Of a stretch of 10,198 bases of DNA, positions 1 to 6,986 are shown piece by piece. The position numbers and the translations under genes are program-made. This DNA comes from Proteobacteria bacterium UBA6492 (GTDB lineage: Bacteria > Pseudomonadota > Gammaproteobacteria > UBA6429 > Thiohalophilaceae), in the NCBI GenBank assembly GCA_002436485.1, contig DJMK01000030.1, positions 1,680 through 11,877 on the forward strand, read 5' to 3'. Each line of letters begins with the position of its first letter. The stretch's first letter is position 1. The notes under the pieces were generated by a model. It saw nothing but the letters and a program-made list of their open reading frames with translations. It searched no databases and had not been told where the DNA came from.

Positions 1-765
1 ATATTGCCACACCTGCCGATAGCCAACTGCACGCATCGACGGCATGTCGATATTCAAATCGCCACGGTCATATAACGCTTCGACCTCCTGAACCAGGCCC
101 AGTTCCAGCATTCTATGAAAACGCGCAGCTATACGGGCATGGAGCACGGCACGGTCTGACGGAATCAATCCAATCAGTACGGGTTGGTAGGGAAACGGTT
201 GTACCGGTTGCGCCTGCCAATCGGATAGCGACATGCCTGTCAGGCGATAAACCTCGATGGCCCGTTGAATACGTTGCGGATCGTTAGGATGAATGCGCTT
301 GGCTGCCTGCGGATCAATTTCAGCAAGCTGATCATGCATGGCTTGCCAGCCCTTTTGTTCTGCTTCCTGCATGAGTTCATCGCGTAACGCCTCATCGGCG
401 GAAGGCAACTCCGCCAGTCCTTGCAGCAAGGCGCGAAAGTACATCATGGTGCCCCCCACCAGCAGGGGCGTCCGGCCATTGGCCTGGATATCCTGCATTT
501 CTCGTAGTGCATCTTTGCAAAATCTCGCTGCAGAATACGGCTCGGATGGTTCCAGAAAATCAATCAACCTGTGAGGCGCACGCGCTAGCACGTCGGGTTC
601 TGGTTTGGCCGTACCGATATTCATTTCTCGATAGACCAGTGCCGAATCAACGCTAATGATATCCACAGGAAAGTGTTCGACCAGGTGTACCGCCAGATCT
701 GTTTTACCTGATGCGGTTGGCCCCATGATACAGACGGCAACTGGCAGGTTCGTGGAATCCGTCAT
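1..765 (-). CDS. miaA: tRNA dimethylallyltransferase MiaA (3' end cut by window)
   Basis: MiaA transfers a dimethylallyl group from DMAPP to N6 of A37 in tRNAs reading codons that start with U (i6A37, precursor of ms2i6A37). The 255 visible residues open with a P-loop, GPTASGKT (15-22), then the family block ISVDSALVYREMNIGTAKP (37-55), GGTMMYFRALLQGL (104-117), NDPQRIQRAIEV (161-172) and MRAVGYRQ (244-251), all typical of MiaA. The family is usually a little over 300 residues, so roughly the last 55-60 lie beyond base 1. The start is the ATG at 765-763, which overlaps the mutL TGA (764-762) as ATGA. That suggests translational coupling, since no good Shine-Dalgarno is visible. It is the fifth gene of the leftward nnr-tsaE-amiB-mutL-miaA series; in E. 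coli hfq follows. Identification is very secure. Confidence 0.97.
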   Translation of the reverse strand, partial: MTDSTNLPVAVCIMGPTASGKTDLAVHLVEHFPVDIISVDSALVYREMNIGTAKPEPDVLARAPHRLIDFLEPSEPYSAARFCKDALREMQDIQANGRTPLLVGGTMMYFRALLQGLAELPSADEALRDELMQEAEQKGWQAMHDQLAEIDPQAAKRIHPNDPQRIQRAIEVYRLTGMSLSDWQAQPVQPFPYQPVLIGLIPSDRAVLHARIAARFHRMLELGLVQEVEALYDRGDLNIDMPSMRAVGYRQVWQY

Positions 766-2405
766 TGGTTTTTTTGCATTAAAGACAGCAAGTCCTGTTC
801 ACTGATTGTGTGTACACACTGTTGGTAAGCAGTTTCATTCGAATGGTATGCATCAAGACAGGCTTTGATTTCCACTTTCGCCAGCTCAATATCCTGCGCA
901 GACAAGATACTTTGCAACCAGGCGAAAAGTTCGCTCGAGCTTCCGTTCTCCAGCATGCTAAACAACAGGCTCTTGAAGTCGTACATCTGCAAAAACGTAG
1001 GGACATGACGTAACATGATCTCGGTTGGGCCAGATTGCGTTATATCGAAGCCAAGCTTTTCCAGTAATGATTGTTTTTGTTCATAGGCTCGCACCTGAGT
1101 AGTCGTAAGACACAGCGTCTCGGGAATCAACAACGGTTTACAGGTCATGGCTTCCAGTTGATAGGCCTCGCGCCATTTTTGGGTATTCTTAATCGCAAGC
1201 AATGCCGGCAAGTCTATAACTAATGCCACGTTATCATCTTTGGTAATGGCATAACGTTGATGCAGAAATATGGTATGACCTTGCTGGTACGCAGCCTGGC
1301 CAACTTGCTGATAGGCACTATCGACTTCCCGAATAACACCGTACTGGGCTGCTGAATCATCTTTGCGGTACGCATGGACTGTTCCTGGTAACTGTCCTGA
1401 TTGCGCCAGCGCTTCTTTCAGTGAACGCGTAATGAAATCATGCACCAGCCTGGTTTCGCTAAATCGCACTTCGTATTTGGCCGGATGTACATTGATATCC
1501 ACCAGTGCCGGAGCTATTTCGAGATGTAGCACGTAAGCTGCATGCCTGCCAGGCGGCAGCTTGTCCTGATAAGCGACACGGATTGCGTGATTTACCACTC
1601 GGTCACGAATCACTCGTCCGTTAATATAAAAGTATTGTAAATCAGTCTGCTGACGTGAAAATTCAGACTTGCTGATCCAGCCCCACAGCCGTATATCACT
1701 ACGCGGTATGTCTATCACCAGCGCATTATGAATAAAATTTTCGCCGCACAGTTTTGCAACTCGCCGCGTCTGGCCGATGTCATCGTTAACGACAGGCAAA
1801 CGATGTACCTGCCGGCCGTTGTGCCTGACATAAAAACCCACGTCGAAACGGGCAAGCGCCATGCGACGAATCATGTCATCACAGTGTCTGAACTCAGTAC
1901 GTTCTGCCTTTAGAAATTTTCGGCGTGCCGGAGTATTGTAAAAAAGTTTTCTGATGGCCACCGTGGTGCCCGCGGGATGGTTATCCTGCCTGACTTGATC
2001 ACCCGTTTCATAGCTGATGCGGCCTGCTGATGCCTGTTCGCGCTGCCGCGAAGTGATTTCCCATTTGCTAACCGAACAGATGCTCGCCAGTGCCTCGCCA
2101 CGAAATCCCAGGCTGGTCAATGACAGCAGATCATCAAGTACGCTAATTTTACTGGTGGCATGGCGACTAACAGCTAACGGTAATTCAGTTGAAACGATGC
2201 CAGCTCCATTGTCAGTGACACGAATGCCTTCCATGCCACCGGACAATAATTCGATATCAATGCGCGTCGCACCCGCATCGAGCGCGTTTTCCAGTAGCTC
2301 CTTTACCACAGAAGCAGGACGCTCAATAACTTCGCCGGCAGCGATCTGGTTTGCCAGTTGGTCGGGAAGGAACTGTATGGCGCGCGATTTAAGACCCTCT
2401 TGCAT
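762..2405 (-). CDS. mutL: DNA mismatch repair protein MutL (E. coli-type, no endonuclease motif)
   Basis: MutL is the ATP-dependent matchmaker between mismatch-bound MutS and downstream nicking and unwinding factors. The N-terminal GHKL ATPase shows KELLEN (35-40, Mg-binding Asn and catalytic Glu), DNGAGI (65-70), SLGFRGEAL (98-106), the lid region around GTT (146-148) and NTPARRKFL (157-165). The transducer domain ends with INVHPAKYEVRF (304-315). A short linker (about 335-375) leads to a C-terminal dimerisation domain, where KPLLIPETLCL (423-433) and LEKLGFDI (448-455) resemble E. coli MutL. The DQHA(X)2E(X)4E endonuclease motif is absent; its place holds VIDLPALLAI (396-405). At 547 residues it is shorter than E. 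coli MutL (615), mostly in the linker. The ATG at 2405 is preceded in frame by a TAA with no other start between; the Shine-Dalgarno is poor. It follows amiB by 67 bases. Confidence 0.98.
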   Translation of the reverse strand: MQEGLKSRAIQFLPDQLANQIAAGEVIERPASVVKELLENALDAGATRIDIELLSGGMEGIRVTDNGAGIVSTELPLAVSRHATSKISVLDDLLSLTSLGFRGEALASICSVSKWEITSRQREQASAGRISYETGDQVRQDNHPAGTTVAIRKLFYNTPARRKFLKAERTEFRHCDDMIRRMALARFDVGFYVRHNGRQVHRLPVVNDDIGQTRRVAKLCGENFIHNALVIDIPRSDIRLWGWISKSEFSRQQTDLQYFYINGRVIRDRVVNHAIRVAYQDKLPPGRHAAYVLHLEIAPALVDINVHPAKYEVRFSETRLVHDFITRSLKEALAQSGQLPGTVHAYRKDDSAAQYGVIREVDSAYQQVGQAAYQQGHTIFLHQRYAITKDDNVALVIDLPALLAIKNTQKWREAYQLEAMTCKPLLIPETLCLTTTQVRAYEQKQSLLEKLGFDITQSGPTEIMLRHVPTFLQMYDFKSLLFSMLENGSSSELFAWLQSILSAQDIELAKVEIKACLDAYHSNETAYQQCVHTISEQDLLSLMQKNQ

Positions 2406-2472
2406 TACGCAAGTGTATCGTTAAATCCGGCCAAAATCGATTTGATGGCTATGCTAGTGCTTGCAAGACGCG

Positions 2473-3786
2473 TCAGGAATCATTGGTGAGATTTCGTGGA
2501 ATACGAATAACGTCACCTATCTGTAACAGATCGCCTTTCAGTTTGTTGGCGCGTTTGATATCAGATACCGGAACCTGGTATTGCTGTGCCAGTGCCAGCA
2601 AGGTATCGCCACGCAAGATGCGGTGTTCGTGATCTTTTATAGCCAACAAGGTTCCTGGCGGTGGGTTTCCTTTGAAATATTTGATGGTGCCTTTAAAGAT
2701 AGCGTCCGCCAACTTTTGCTGATGGTTTCTGCTACGCAGATTCTTTTCTTCACGCGGGTTGGAAATAAATGCCGTTTCAACCAGCACCGAGGGAATATCC
2801 GGCGCCTTGAGGACACGAAAACCCGCCTGCTCAACCCTGTGTTTGTGCAAACGGTTCACATGGCGCAAATCCTTGAGAATATGCGAAGCGACGTCATGAC
2901 TTTCTTCCATGGTGGAGTTTTTCACCATGTCAACCAGTACCAATTTTAACAGATCATCCTTGTCATCCAGGCTGACACCACCAATCAGGTCCGAATTGTT
3001 TTCCGATTCTGCCAGAATGCTGGCCACTTCCGAACTGGCGCCGTTTTCAGACAGCACGTAAACCGATGAGCCCTTGGCATGGCGGTTATGAAATGCATCT
3101 GCGTGGATTGAAATAAACAGGTCGGCTCTTAGATCACGTGCTTTCTCTACGCGCTTGCGTAAGGGAATAAAGTAATCACCATCACGAATCAGGACTGCTT
3201 TCATGCCATGCTGGCGATTAATCTTGGTCTTTAGTTTACGTGCAATGGCCAGCACCACATCCTTTTCGCGTGTGCCACGTCGGCCAATTGCCCCGGGGTC
3301 TTCACCGCCGTGACCGGCATCGATCGCAATAATCACGTCACGTGGCTTTCCATCGATTTCCGAATCGCGACGAATCGGTTTGCGTGCCTTGCCCTGCGCA
3401 TCTTCCAGGTCGACCACCAAACGGTGGCCATATTCGCGATGCGGCTTGAGCACAAAACTCTTGGGTTTTACTGCCCGATTCAGGTCAAGCACGATACGCA
3501 GGTCATCGCCGCCACGACGCGCATAACGAATCTCTTTGATAAACGAAGCCTGTTCCAGGGCCGGTAGGCTGGCCTGGAACTCGGTGTATTTCATATCAAT
3601 CACAATGCGATCAGGTGAGCGCAGAGTGAACAGGCTATGTTGGACAGGAGCATCGAGATCAAACACCAGGCGGGTATGATCAGGAGCAGGCCACATACGC
3701 ACACCATTGACCGTGACGGCCTGAACGGCCGAGACCAGGCTCAGTAGTGTGACAATCAACCAACTGCGCAACCACATGCGACGCAT
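2473..3786 (-). CDS. amiB: Periplasmic N-acetylmuramoyl-L-alanine amidase with AMIN and LysM domains (AmiB-type)
   Basis: This zinc amidase cleaves the bond between N-acetylmuramic acid and L-Ala, splitting septal peptidoglycan so daughter cells separate. From the ATG chosen here there are 437 residues. An N-terminal signal peptide has RR, a hydrophobic core and a likely cleavage after VSAVQA. It is followed by an AMIN targeting domain (about 25-130), the Amidase_3 domain (about 150-370) with DAGHGGEDPG (His at 159), REKD (Glu at 174), SIHAD (His at 228) and VETAFISN (Glu at 337), and a C-terminal LysM (about 388-430). A Ser/Glu-rich insert (about 250-275) sits where E. coli AmiB has its autoinhibitory helix, relieved by EnvC. 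A GTG at 3795 is also in frame, but it lies inside a near-perfect Shine-Dalgarno (3801-3793) spaced 6 bases from the ATG at 3786. Position before mutL supports AmiB over AmiC. Confidence 0.95.
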   Translation of the reverse strand: MRRMWLRSWLIVTLLSLVSAVQAVTVNGVRMWPAPDHTRLVFDLDAPVQHSLFTLRSPDRIVIDMKYTEFQASLPALEQASFIKEIRYARRGGDDLRIVLDLNRAVKPKSFVLKPHREYGHRLVVDLEDAQGKARKPIRRDSEIDGKPRDVIIAIDAGHGGEDPGAIGRRGTREKDVVLAIARKLKTKINRQHGMKAVLIRDGDYFIPLRKRVEKARDLRADLFISIHADAFHNRHAKGSSVYVLSENGASSEVASILAESENNSDLIGGVSLDDKDDLLKLVLVDMVKNSTMEESHDVASHILKDLRHVNRLHKHRVEQAGFRVLKAPDIPSVLVETAFISNPREEKNLRSRNHQQKLADAIFKGTIKYFKGNPPPGTLLAIKDHEHRILRGDTLLALAQQYQVPVSDIKRANKLKGDLLQIGDVIRIPRNLTNDS

Positions 3787-3906
3787 CGCGTGCACCCCCT
3801 TTTTGAACTACCTTAATAATTGTGCACAACTTGGCGATAATTTCAAGAAAAATTACTATATTTTTTATATAGATAGATGATGATCTTAAACTGAATGCTC
3901 AGATAT
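3787..3906 (-). promoter_or_regulatory. AT-rich spacer with candidate promoter for amiB-mutL-miaA
   Basis: This 120-base gap between tsaE and amiB is the longest non-coding stretch in the window and is strikingly AT-rich. On the minus strand a -35-like TTGAAA (3846-3841, 5 of 6 to consensus) is followed after 16 bases by a weak -10-like CACAAT (3824-3819, 4 of 6). Transcription would start near 3812, about 25 bases before the amiB ATG. The perfect 10-bp palindrome TTGTGCACAA (3820-3829) overlaps that -10. Further upstream is an AT-only-core inverted repeat, CTATAT/ATATAG (3856-3861 and 3867-3872), with a 5-base loop. No convincing terminator for tsaE is seen, so read-through from nnr-tsaE remains possible. 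The promoter call is inference from weak matches. Confidence 0.4.
3793..3801 (-). promoter_or_regulatory. Ribosome binding site deciding the amiB start
   Basis: On the minus strand AAGGGGGTG lies 6 bases before the ATG at 3786. It matches the 16S-complementary consensus AAGGAGGTG except for one G that can still form a G-U wobble. The GTG at its end (3795-3793) would be an in-frame alternative start, but would put the amidase start inside the ribosome binding site. This argues for the ATG at 3786. Confidence 0.75.
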
Positions 3907-4380
3907 TTAATCAAGGTGGGACTTTACTTTGGTTAACCACCGCGATGCCAAGGGCGTGTGGGCTGTGAGTGTGGCTTGCCGACCGGTTTGCTGGTGTTTC
4001 AATGCCAGTGTCAGGTCGGCGGGCGGCAGACTGGGTACACCCCGTTCGGGCCACTCAACCAGGCTGATGGTTTCAGGCTGGGTTAGCAGATCCATACCCA
4101 GGTATTCCAGCTCTTCGGGATCAGAAAGACGATATAAATCAAGATGATATATCGTTTGCTGGCTGAGCATATAGGGCTCGATCAGGGTGTAGGTCGGGCT
4201 TTTGACCACCCCCTGGTGACCGCAGGCCTGAATGAAGCCGCGGCTAAAGGTCGTTTTGCCAGCCCCCAGGTCACCCATCAGGTAAATCACTGCTGATGGC
4301 GGACGTTGCTCTGCCAGAACCCTGCCGAGGCGCTCGGTCGCCTGCTCATCCTCCAGGTAGAATGAAAATGTCTCGTCCAT
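3907..4380 (-). CDS. tsaE: tRNA threonylcarbamoyladenosine biosynthesis ATPase TsaE
   Basis: TsaE is the small cytoplasmic P-loop ATPase that works with TsaB and TsaD to place threonylcarbamoyl on A37 of tRNAs reading ANN codons (t6A37). From the ATG at 4380 it has 157 residues, close to E. coli YjeE (153). Visible motifs are the Walker A GDLGAGKTTFSRG (36-48), SPTYTLIEPY (61-70), HLDLYRLSDPEELE (79-92) and LVEWPERG (107-114), all characteristic of the family. A GTG at 4413 would add 11 residues and overlap nnr by 26 bases. The ATG is preferred because alignment with E. coli begins just after it and it leaves a 7-base gap from the nnr stop, fitting co-translation. No strong Shine-Dalgarno favours either start. 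Function is secure; the start is moderately sure. Confidence 0.95.
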   Translation of the reverse strand: MDETFSFYLEDEQATERLGRVLAEQRPPSAVIYLMGDLGAGKTTFSRGFIQACGHQGVVKSPTYTLIEPYMLSQQTIYHLDLYRLSDPEELEYLGMDLLTQPETISLVEWPERGVPSLPPADLTLALKHQQTGRQATLTAHTPLASRWLTKVKSHLD

Positions 4381-4387
4381 AGAAATT

Positions 4388-5869
4388 TCAGGGATTAGCG
4401 AGTCGGCGTACACCTGGCATCAGGTCAGTGGCCAGCATGCCACGCATGCCAGCGAGCTGGGCATTGGCATCTGCAGCCGCACCGTGCAGGCAGACCCCCA
4501 GCCTTGCGGCATCGGTCAATCCAATGCCCTGGGCAATCAGGCCGGCAATGATCCCCGTCAGTACATCCCCCATGCCACCGGAGGCCATGCCAGGATTTCC
4601 TTCGTTACAAAGGTAAAGTTTGTTCTCCGGGCCACATATCAGGGTGCCAGCACCCTTGAGAATGGCAACACCTCCATAGTTTTCCTGCAGCTCCGTCACC
4701 GTCCTGAACCGGTCTGCCCTGACTTCGTGTGTTGACTGGCCAAGCATTCGAGCAGCCTCACCCTCATGAGGGGTGAGGACCCAGTTGTCGCGTTTGCGGG
4801 GCATCAGTGATAGCAGGTTAAGTGCATCGGCATCGATGACTATCGGCAAACCAGAATCATAGGCATAGCCCAACAGTCTTTTTGCCCAATCACTCTGTCC
4901 GAGCCCCGGACCAATGGCGATAATCGAGGCGCGTTCTGCGAGCCGATTAAACTCGCTGTCATTGTCGACACCATGCACCATTAATTCCGGGCGGGACGTA
5001 TTCAGCATCGCCGCATGTTCCTTACGCGTGCCGATACTCACCAGGCCTGCGCCAACACGCAGTGCCGCCTCACCGGCCATGCGAACCGCACCGGTATAGC
5101 CATGCTCACCACCAATCACGAAAACATGACCATAATGAGCCTTATGGGTATTACGCAAACGCGGTTTCAGAATGTGCTTGAGCTGCTGATAATCGATTCG
5201 CTCAACCTCGGCTTCCTGCTGATCAAATACGATAAGCGGCACACTTAGATCGTTAAAATGCAACTCGCCACAATAGCCTGCACCATCACCGGTGAGCAGG
5301 CCGCGTTTGAGTCCAATAAAACTGATGGTGGCTGCTGCCCTGACAGCAATGCCTTCTGCCTGCCCGGTATCAGGATTCAGGCCTGACGGAATATCCAGTG
5401 ACAATACCGGCTTGTTGCTGGCATTCATTGAAAGTATGCAACCGTGTTTTTCACCTTCCACCTTACCCTGTATTCCGGTACCGAGTAACGCATCAACCAG
5501 TACATCATGATTGGCCAGCAAGGCCGGCTCAAAAGGTACCGGGGTTATGTCCACACTGTTTAGACGCTGCGAGGCAGCCAAGGCATCCCCTTCAACATGG
5601 TTGATGTCACCAAGTTGAAACAAGGTGACTGCCATGCCTGCTTCCCTGGCAAGCCGGGCCACCACGTAACCGTCGCCACCGTTATTACCCGTGCCACAGA
5701 CAACACCGACGGATGCTGCATTTGGCCATATTTGCCGGAGTAGCTCAAACGCTGCCGCGCCGGCGCGCTCCATCAACACTGTGCCGGAAATACCGACCTC
5801 GTGAATGGTATAGTGATCAAGCGCACGTACCTGCTCGGCACGGTACAATCTGGTTGGCAAACTGTTCAT
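4388..5869 (-). CDS. nnr: Bifunctional NAD(P)HX repair enzyme (epimerase and ADP-dependent dehydratase)
   Basis: This enzyme repairs hydrated NADH and NADPH (NAD(P)HX): the N-terminal YjeF_N domain interconverts R and S epimers, and the C-terminal ribokinase-like domain dehydrates the S form using ADP. The 493 residues match the fused bacterial form. Epimerase motifs: LMERAG (32-37), CGTGNNGGDG (58-67), VDALLGTG (125-132) and DIPSGL (159-164). Dehydratase motifs: THKAHYGHVFVIGG (241-254), IGPGLG (319-324), DADALN (346-351), TPHEGEAARM (366-375), KGAGT (405-409) and NPGMASGGMGDVLTG (425-439), with Asp435 the probable catalytic residue. Both halves look intact. It is the first gene of the leftward series and diverges from queG across 39 bases. 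The ATG at 5869 lacks a strong Shine-Dalgarno. Confidence 0.97.
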   Translation of the reverse strand: MNSLPTRLYRAEQVRALDHYTIHEVGISGTVLMERAGAAAFELLRQIWPNAASVGVVCGTGNNGGDGYVVARLAREAGMAVTLFQLGDINHVEGDALAASQRLNSVDITPVPFEPALLANHDVLVDALLGTGIQGKVEGEKHGCILSMNASNKPVLSLDIPSGLNPDTGQAEGIAVRAAATISFIGLKRGLLTGDGAGYCGELHFNDLSVPLIVFDQQEAEVERIDYQQLKHILKPRLRNTHKAHYGHVFVIGGEHGYTGAVRMAGEAALRVGAGLVSIGTRKEHAAMLNTSRPELMVHGVDNDSEFNRLAERASIIAIGPGLGQSDWAKRLLGYAYDSGLPIVIDADALNLLSLMPRKRDNWVLTPHEGEAARMLGQSTHEVRADRFRTVTELQENYGGVAILKGAGTLICGPENKLYLCNEGNPGMASGGMGDVLTGIIAGLIAQGIGLTDAARLGVCLHGAAADANAQLAGMRGMLATDLMPGVRRLANP

Positions 5870-5883
5870 TGGCTTATCATAAC
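5854..5883 (+). promoter_or_regulatory. Candidate sigma70 promoter for queG-mobA-mobB-moeA
   Basis: TTGGCA (5854-5859, 5 of 6 to the -35 consensus) lies 18 bases before CATAAC (5878-5883, 4 of 6 to the -10). Transcription would start near 5890, giving a leader of about 19 bases before the queG ATG. It overlaps the start of nnr and the direct repeats. The match is modest and has not been compared with background. Confidence 0.3.
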
Positions 5884-5893
5884 TGTTTATTGG
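5860..5893. repeat. 13-bp direct repeat with 21-bp periodicity in the nnr/queG divergent promoter
   Basis: AACTGTTCATTGG (5860-5872) and AACTGTTTATTGG (5881-5893) differ at one base and start exactly 21 bases apart, about two turns of B-DNA. The first copy, read on the minus strand, contains the nnr start codon; the second has ATA at the same place. A degenerate third AACT-TCAT (5903-5910) ends at the queG start, offset by 22 bases. This may be a tandem operator or the remains of a small duplication; both are inference. Confidence 0.7.
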
Positions 5894-5904
5894 TCTTGTA
5901 TTAA
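5876..5904 (-). promoter_or_regulatory. Candidate promoter for nnr
   Basis: On the minus strand TTAATA (5904-5899, 4 of 6) is followed after 17 bases by TATGAT (5881-5876, 5 of 6). The implied start site falls at or within a base or two of the nnr ATG, so the message would be leaderless or nearly so, which makes this assignment doubtful. It shares its -10 region with the candidate queG promoter on the other strand. Confidence 0.25.
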
Positions 5905-5908
5905 CTTC

Positions 5909-6970
5909 ATGTCTGAATATGATTCGGAAAAACTGACTGAACAGATTTTACTCTGGGGTCAACAGCTTGGTTTCCAGCAAGTCGGGATTAGCGATACCAA
6001 CTTATCGGAAGCTGAAACCCGTTTGTTTAGCTGGCTGGATAAGAATTACCATGGTGAGATGCAATGGATGGCTGAACATGGCTACAAGCGCTCACGCCCG
6101 GCCGAACTTCAACCGGGTACCATAAGGGTGATCAGTGTACGCATGGACTACTGGCCCGATCATTCAGCTGATGCTTTGAGTATTCTGCAAAACCCGCAAG
6201 CCGCTTATATCTCTCGTTATGCGCTCGGTCGTGATTATCACAAGCTGATGCGCCAGCGCCTGCAAAAGCTGGCGGATAAAATACGAAAAGTGGTTGGCCA
6301 GTTTGGTTACCGTGTATTTGTTGACAGCGCACCTATTCTTGAAAAACCACTGGCGGAAAAATCCGGCCTTGGCTGGATTGGCAAACATACCAACCTCATC
6401 AATCGAAATGCTGGTTCCTGGTTTTTCCTGGGGGAAATCTATACCGACTTGCCATTAAACACTAACCAACAGGTATCCGATGATCACTGCGGCACTTGCA
6501 GCGCCTGCATGGATGCCTGTCCAACCAATGCCATCGTAGCACCATACGTTGTTGATGCCAGGTTGTGCATTTCCTATCTCACCATTGAGCTACGCGACAG
6601 TATTCCGGAACAGCTGCGGCCTTTTATAGGTAACCGTATATATGGCTGTGATGATTGCCAGTTGGTTTGTCCATGGAACCGGTTTTCTAACGCCACACCA
6701 GAACAGGATTTTCAACCACGCCATGTACTGGATAACAAAACACTATTGGAGCTATTTGCATGGGATGAAAAAACATTTCTTGCCAAAATGGAAGGATCGG
6801 CAATTCGCAGGATTGGTTATGAGTGCTGGCAACGCAACATCGCCGTAGCACTGGGGAATGCAACAACAACGGAGGACATTATTACTGCGTTAAAAGATAA
6901 GCTGGACTCACCCTCTGCGTTGATAAAAGAGCATGTACAATGGGCATTGCAACAACATGAAGCAGGATGA
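5909..6970 (+). CDS. queG: Epoxyqueuosine reductase QueG
   Basis: QueG carries out the last step of queuosine synthesis, reducing epoxyqueuosine to queuosine at wobble position 34 of GUN-reading tRNAs, using cobalamin and two [4Fe-4S] clusters. The 353 residues show the N-terminal DUF1730 region with YISRYALGRDYH (100-111), VDSAPILEKPLA (138-149; Asp139 is the likely proton donor) and GLGWIGKHTNLI (153-164). The ferredoxin-like cysteines follow: C194, C197, C200 and C204, then C220, then C247, C250 and C254. All eight cluster ligands appear present. The reading frame stays open upstream to 5801, but those 36 residues run antisense through the nnr start region and do not look like QueG, so the ATG at 5909 is chosen; it has no clear Shine-Dalgarno. 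mobA begins 16 bases after the stop. Confidence 0.96.
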   Translation: MSEYDSEKLTEQILLWGQQLGFQQVGISDTNLSEAETRLFSWLDKNYHGEMQWMAEHGYKRSRPAELQPGTIRVISVRMDYWPDHSADALSILQNPQAAYISRYALGRDYHKLMRQRLQKLADKIRKVVGQFGYRVFVDSAPILEKPLAEKSGLGWIGKHTNLINRNAGSWFFLGEIYTDLPLNTNQQVSDDHCGTCSACMDACPTNAIVAPYVVDARLCISYLTIELRDSIPEQLRPFIGNRIYGCDDCQLVCPWNRFSNATPEQDFQPRHVLDNKTLLELFAWDEKTFLAKMEGSAIRRIGYECWQRNIAVALGNATTTEDIITALKDKLDSPSALIKEHVQWALQQHEAG

Positions 6971-6986
6971 CAGGCAACTTCCATAA

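Noticed and set aside
2017..2424. 135-residue plus-strand open frame opposite mutL
   Set aside because: It lies antisense to the highly conserved ATPase domain of MutL and shows only the low-complexity composition expected of an antisense shadow.
2581..2949. 122-residue plus-strand open frame opposite amiB
   Set aside because: It is antisense to the amidase catalytic and LysM region and has no recognisable domain or ribosome binding site.
3885..3906. Possible terminator after tsaE (CTGA-GCAT-TCAG followed by TTTAAG on the minus strand)
   Set aside because: A 4-bp stem with only three T residues is too weak to call.
4381..4413. GTG start at 4413 for TsaE
   Set aside because: It would overlap nnr by 26 bases and add 11 residues before the point where similarity to E. 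coli YjeE begins; the ATG at 4380 gives a normal length. It cannot be fully excluded because neither start has a clear ribosome binding site.
5801..5908. N-terminal extension of QueG from an ATG at 5801
   Set aside because: The 36 extra residues run antisense to the start of nnr and through the divergent spacer, do not resemble QueG, and QueG-like sequence begins only after the ATG at 5909.
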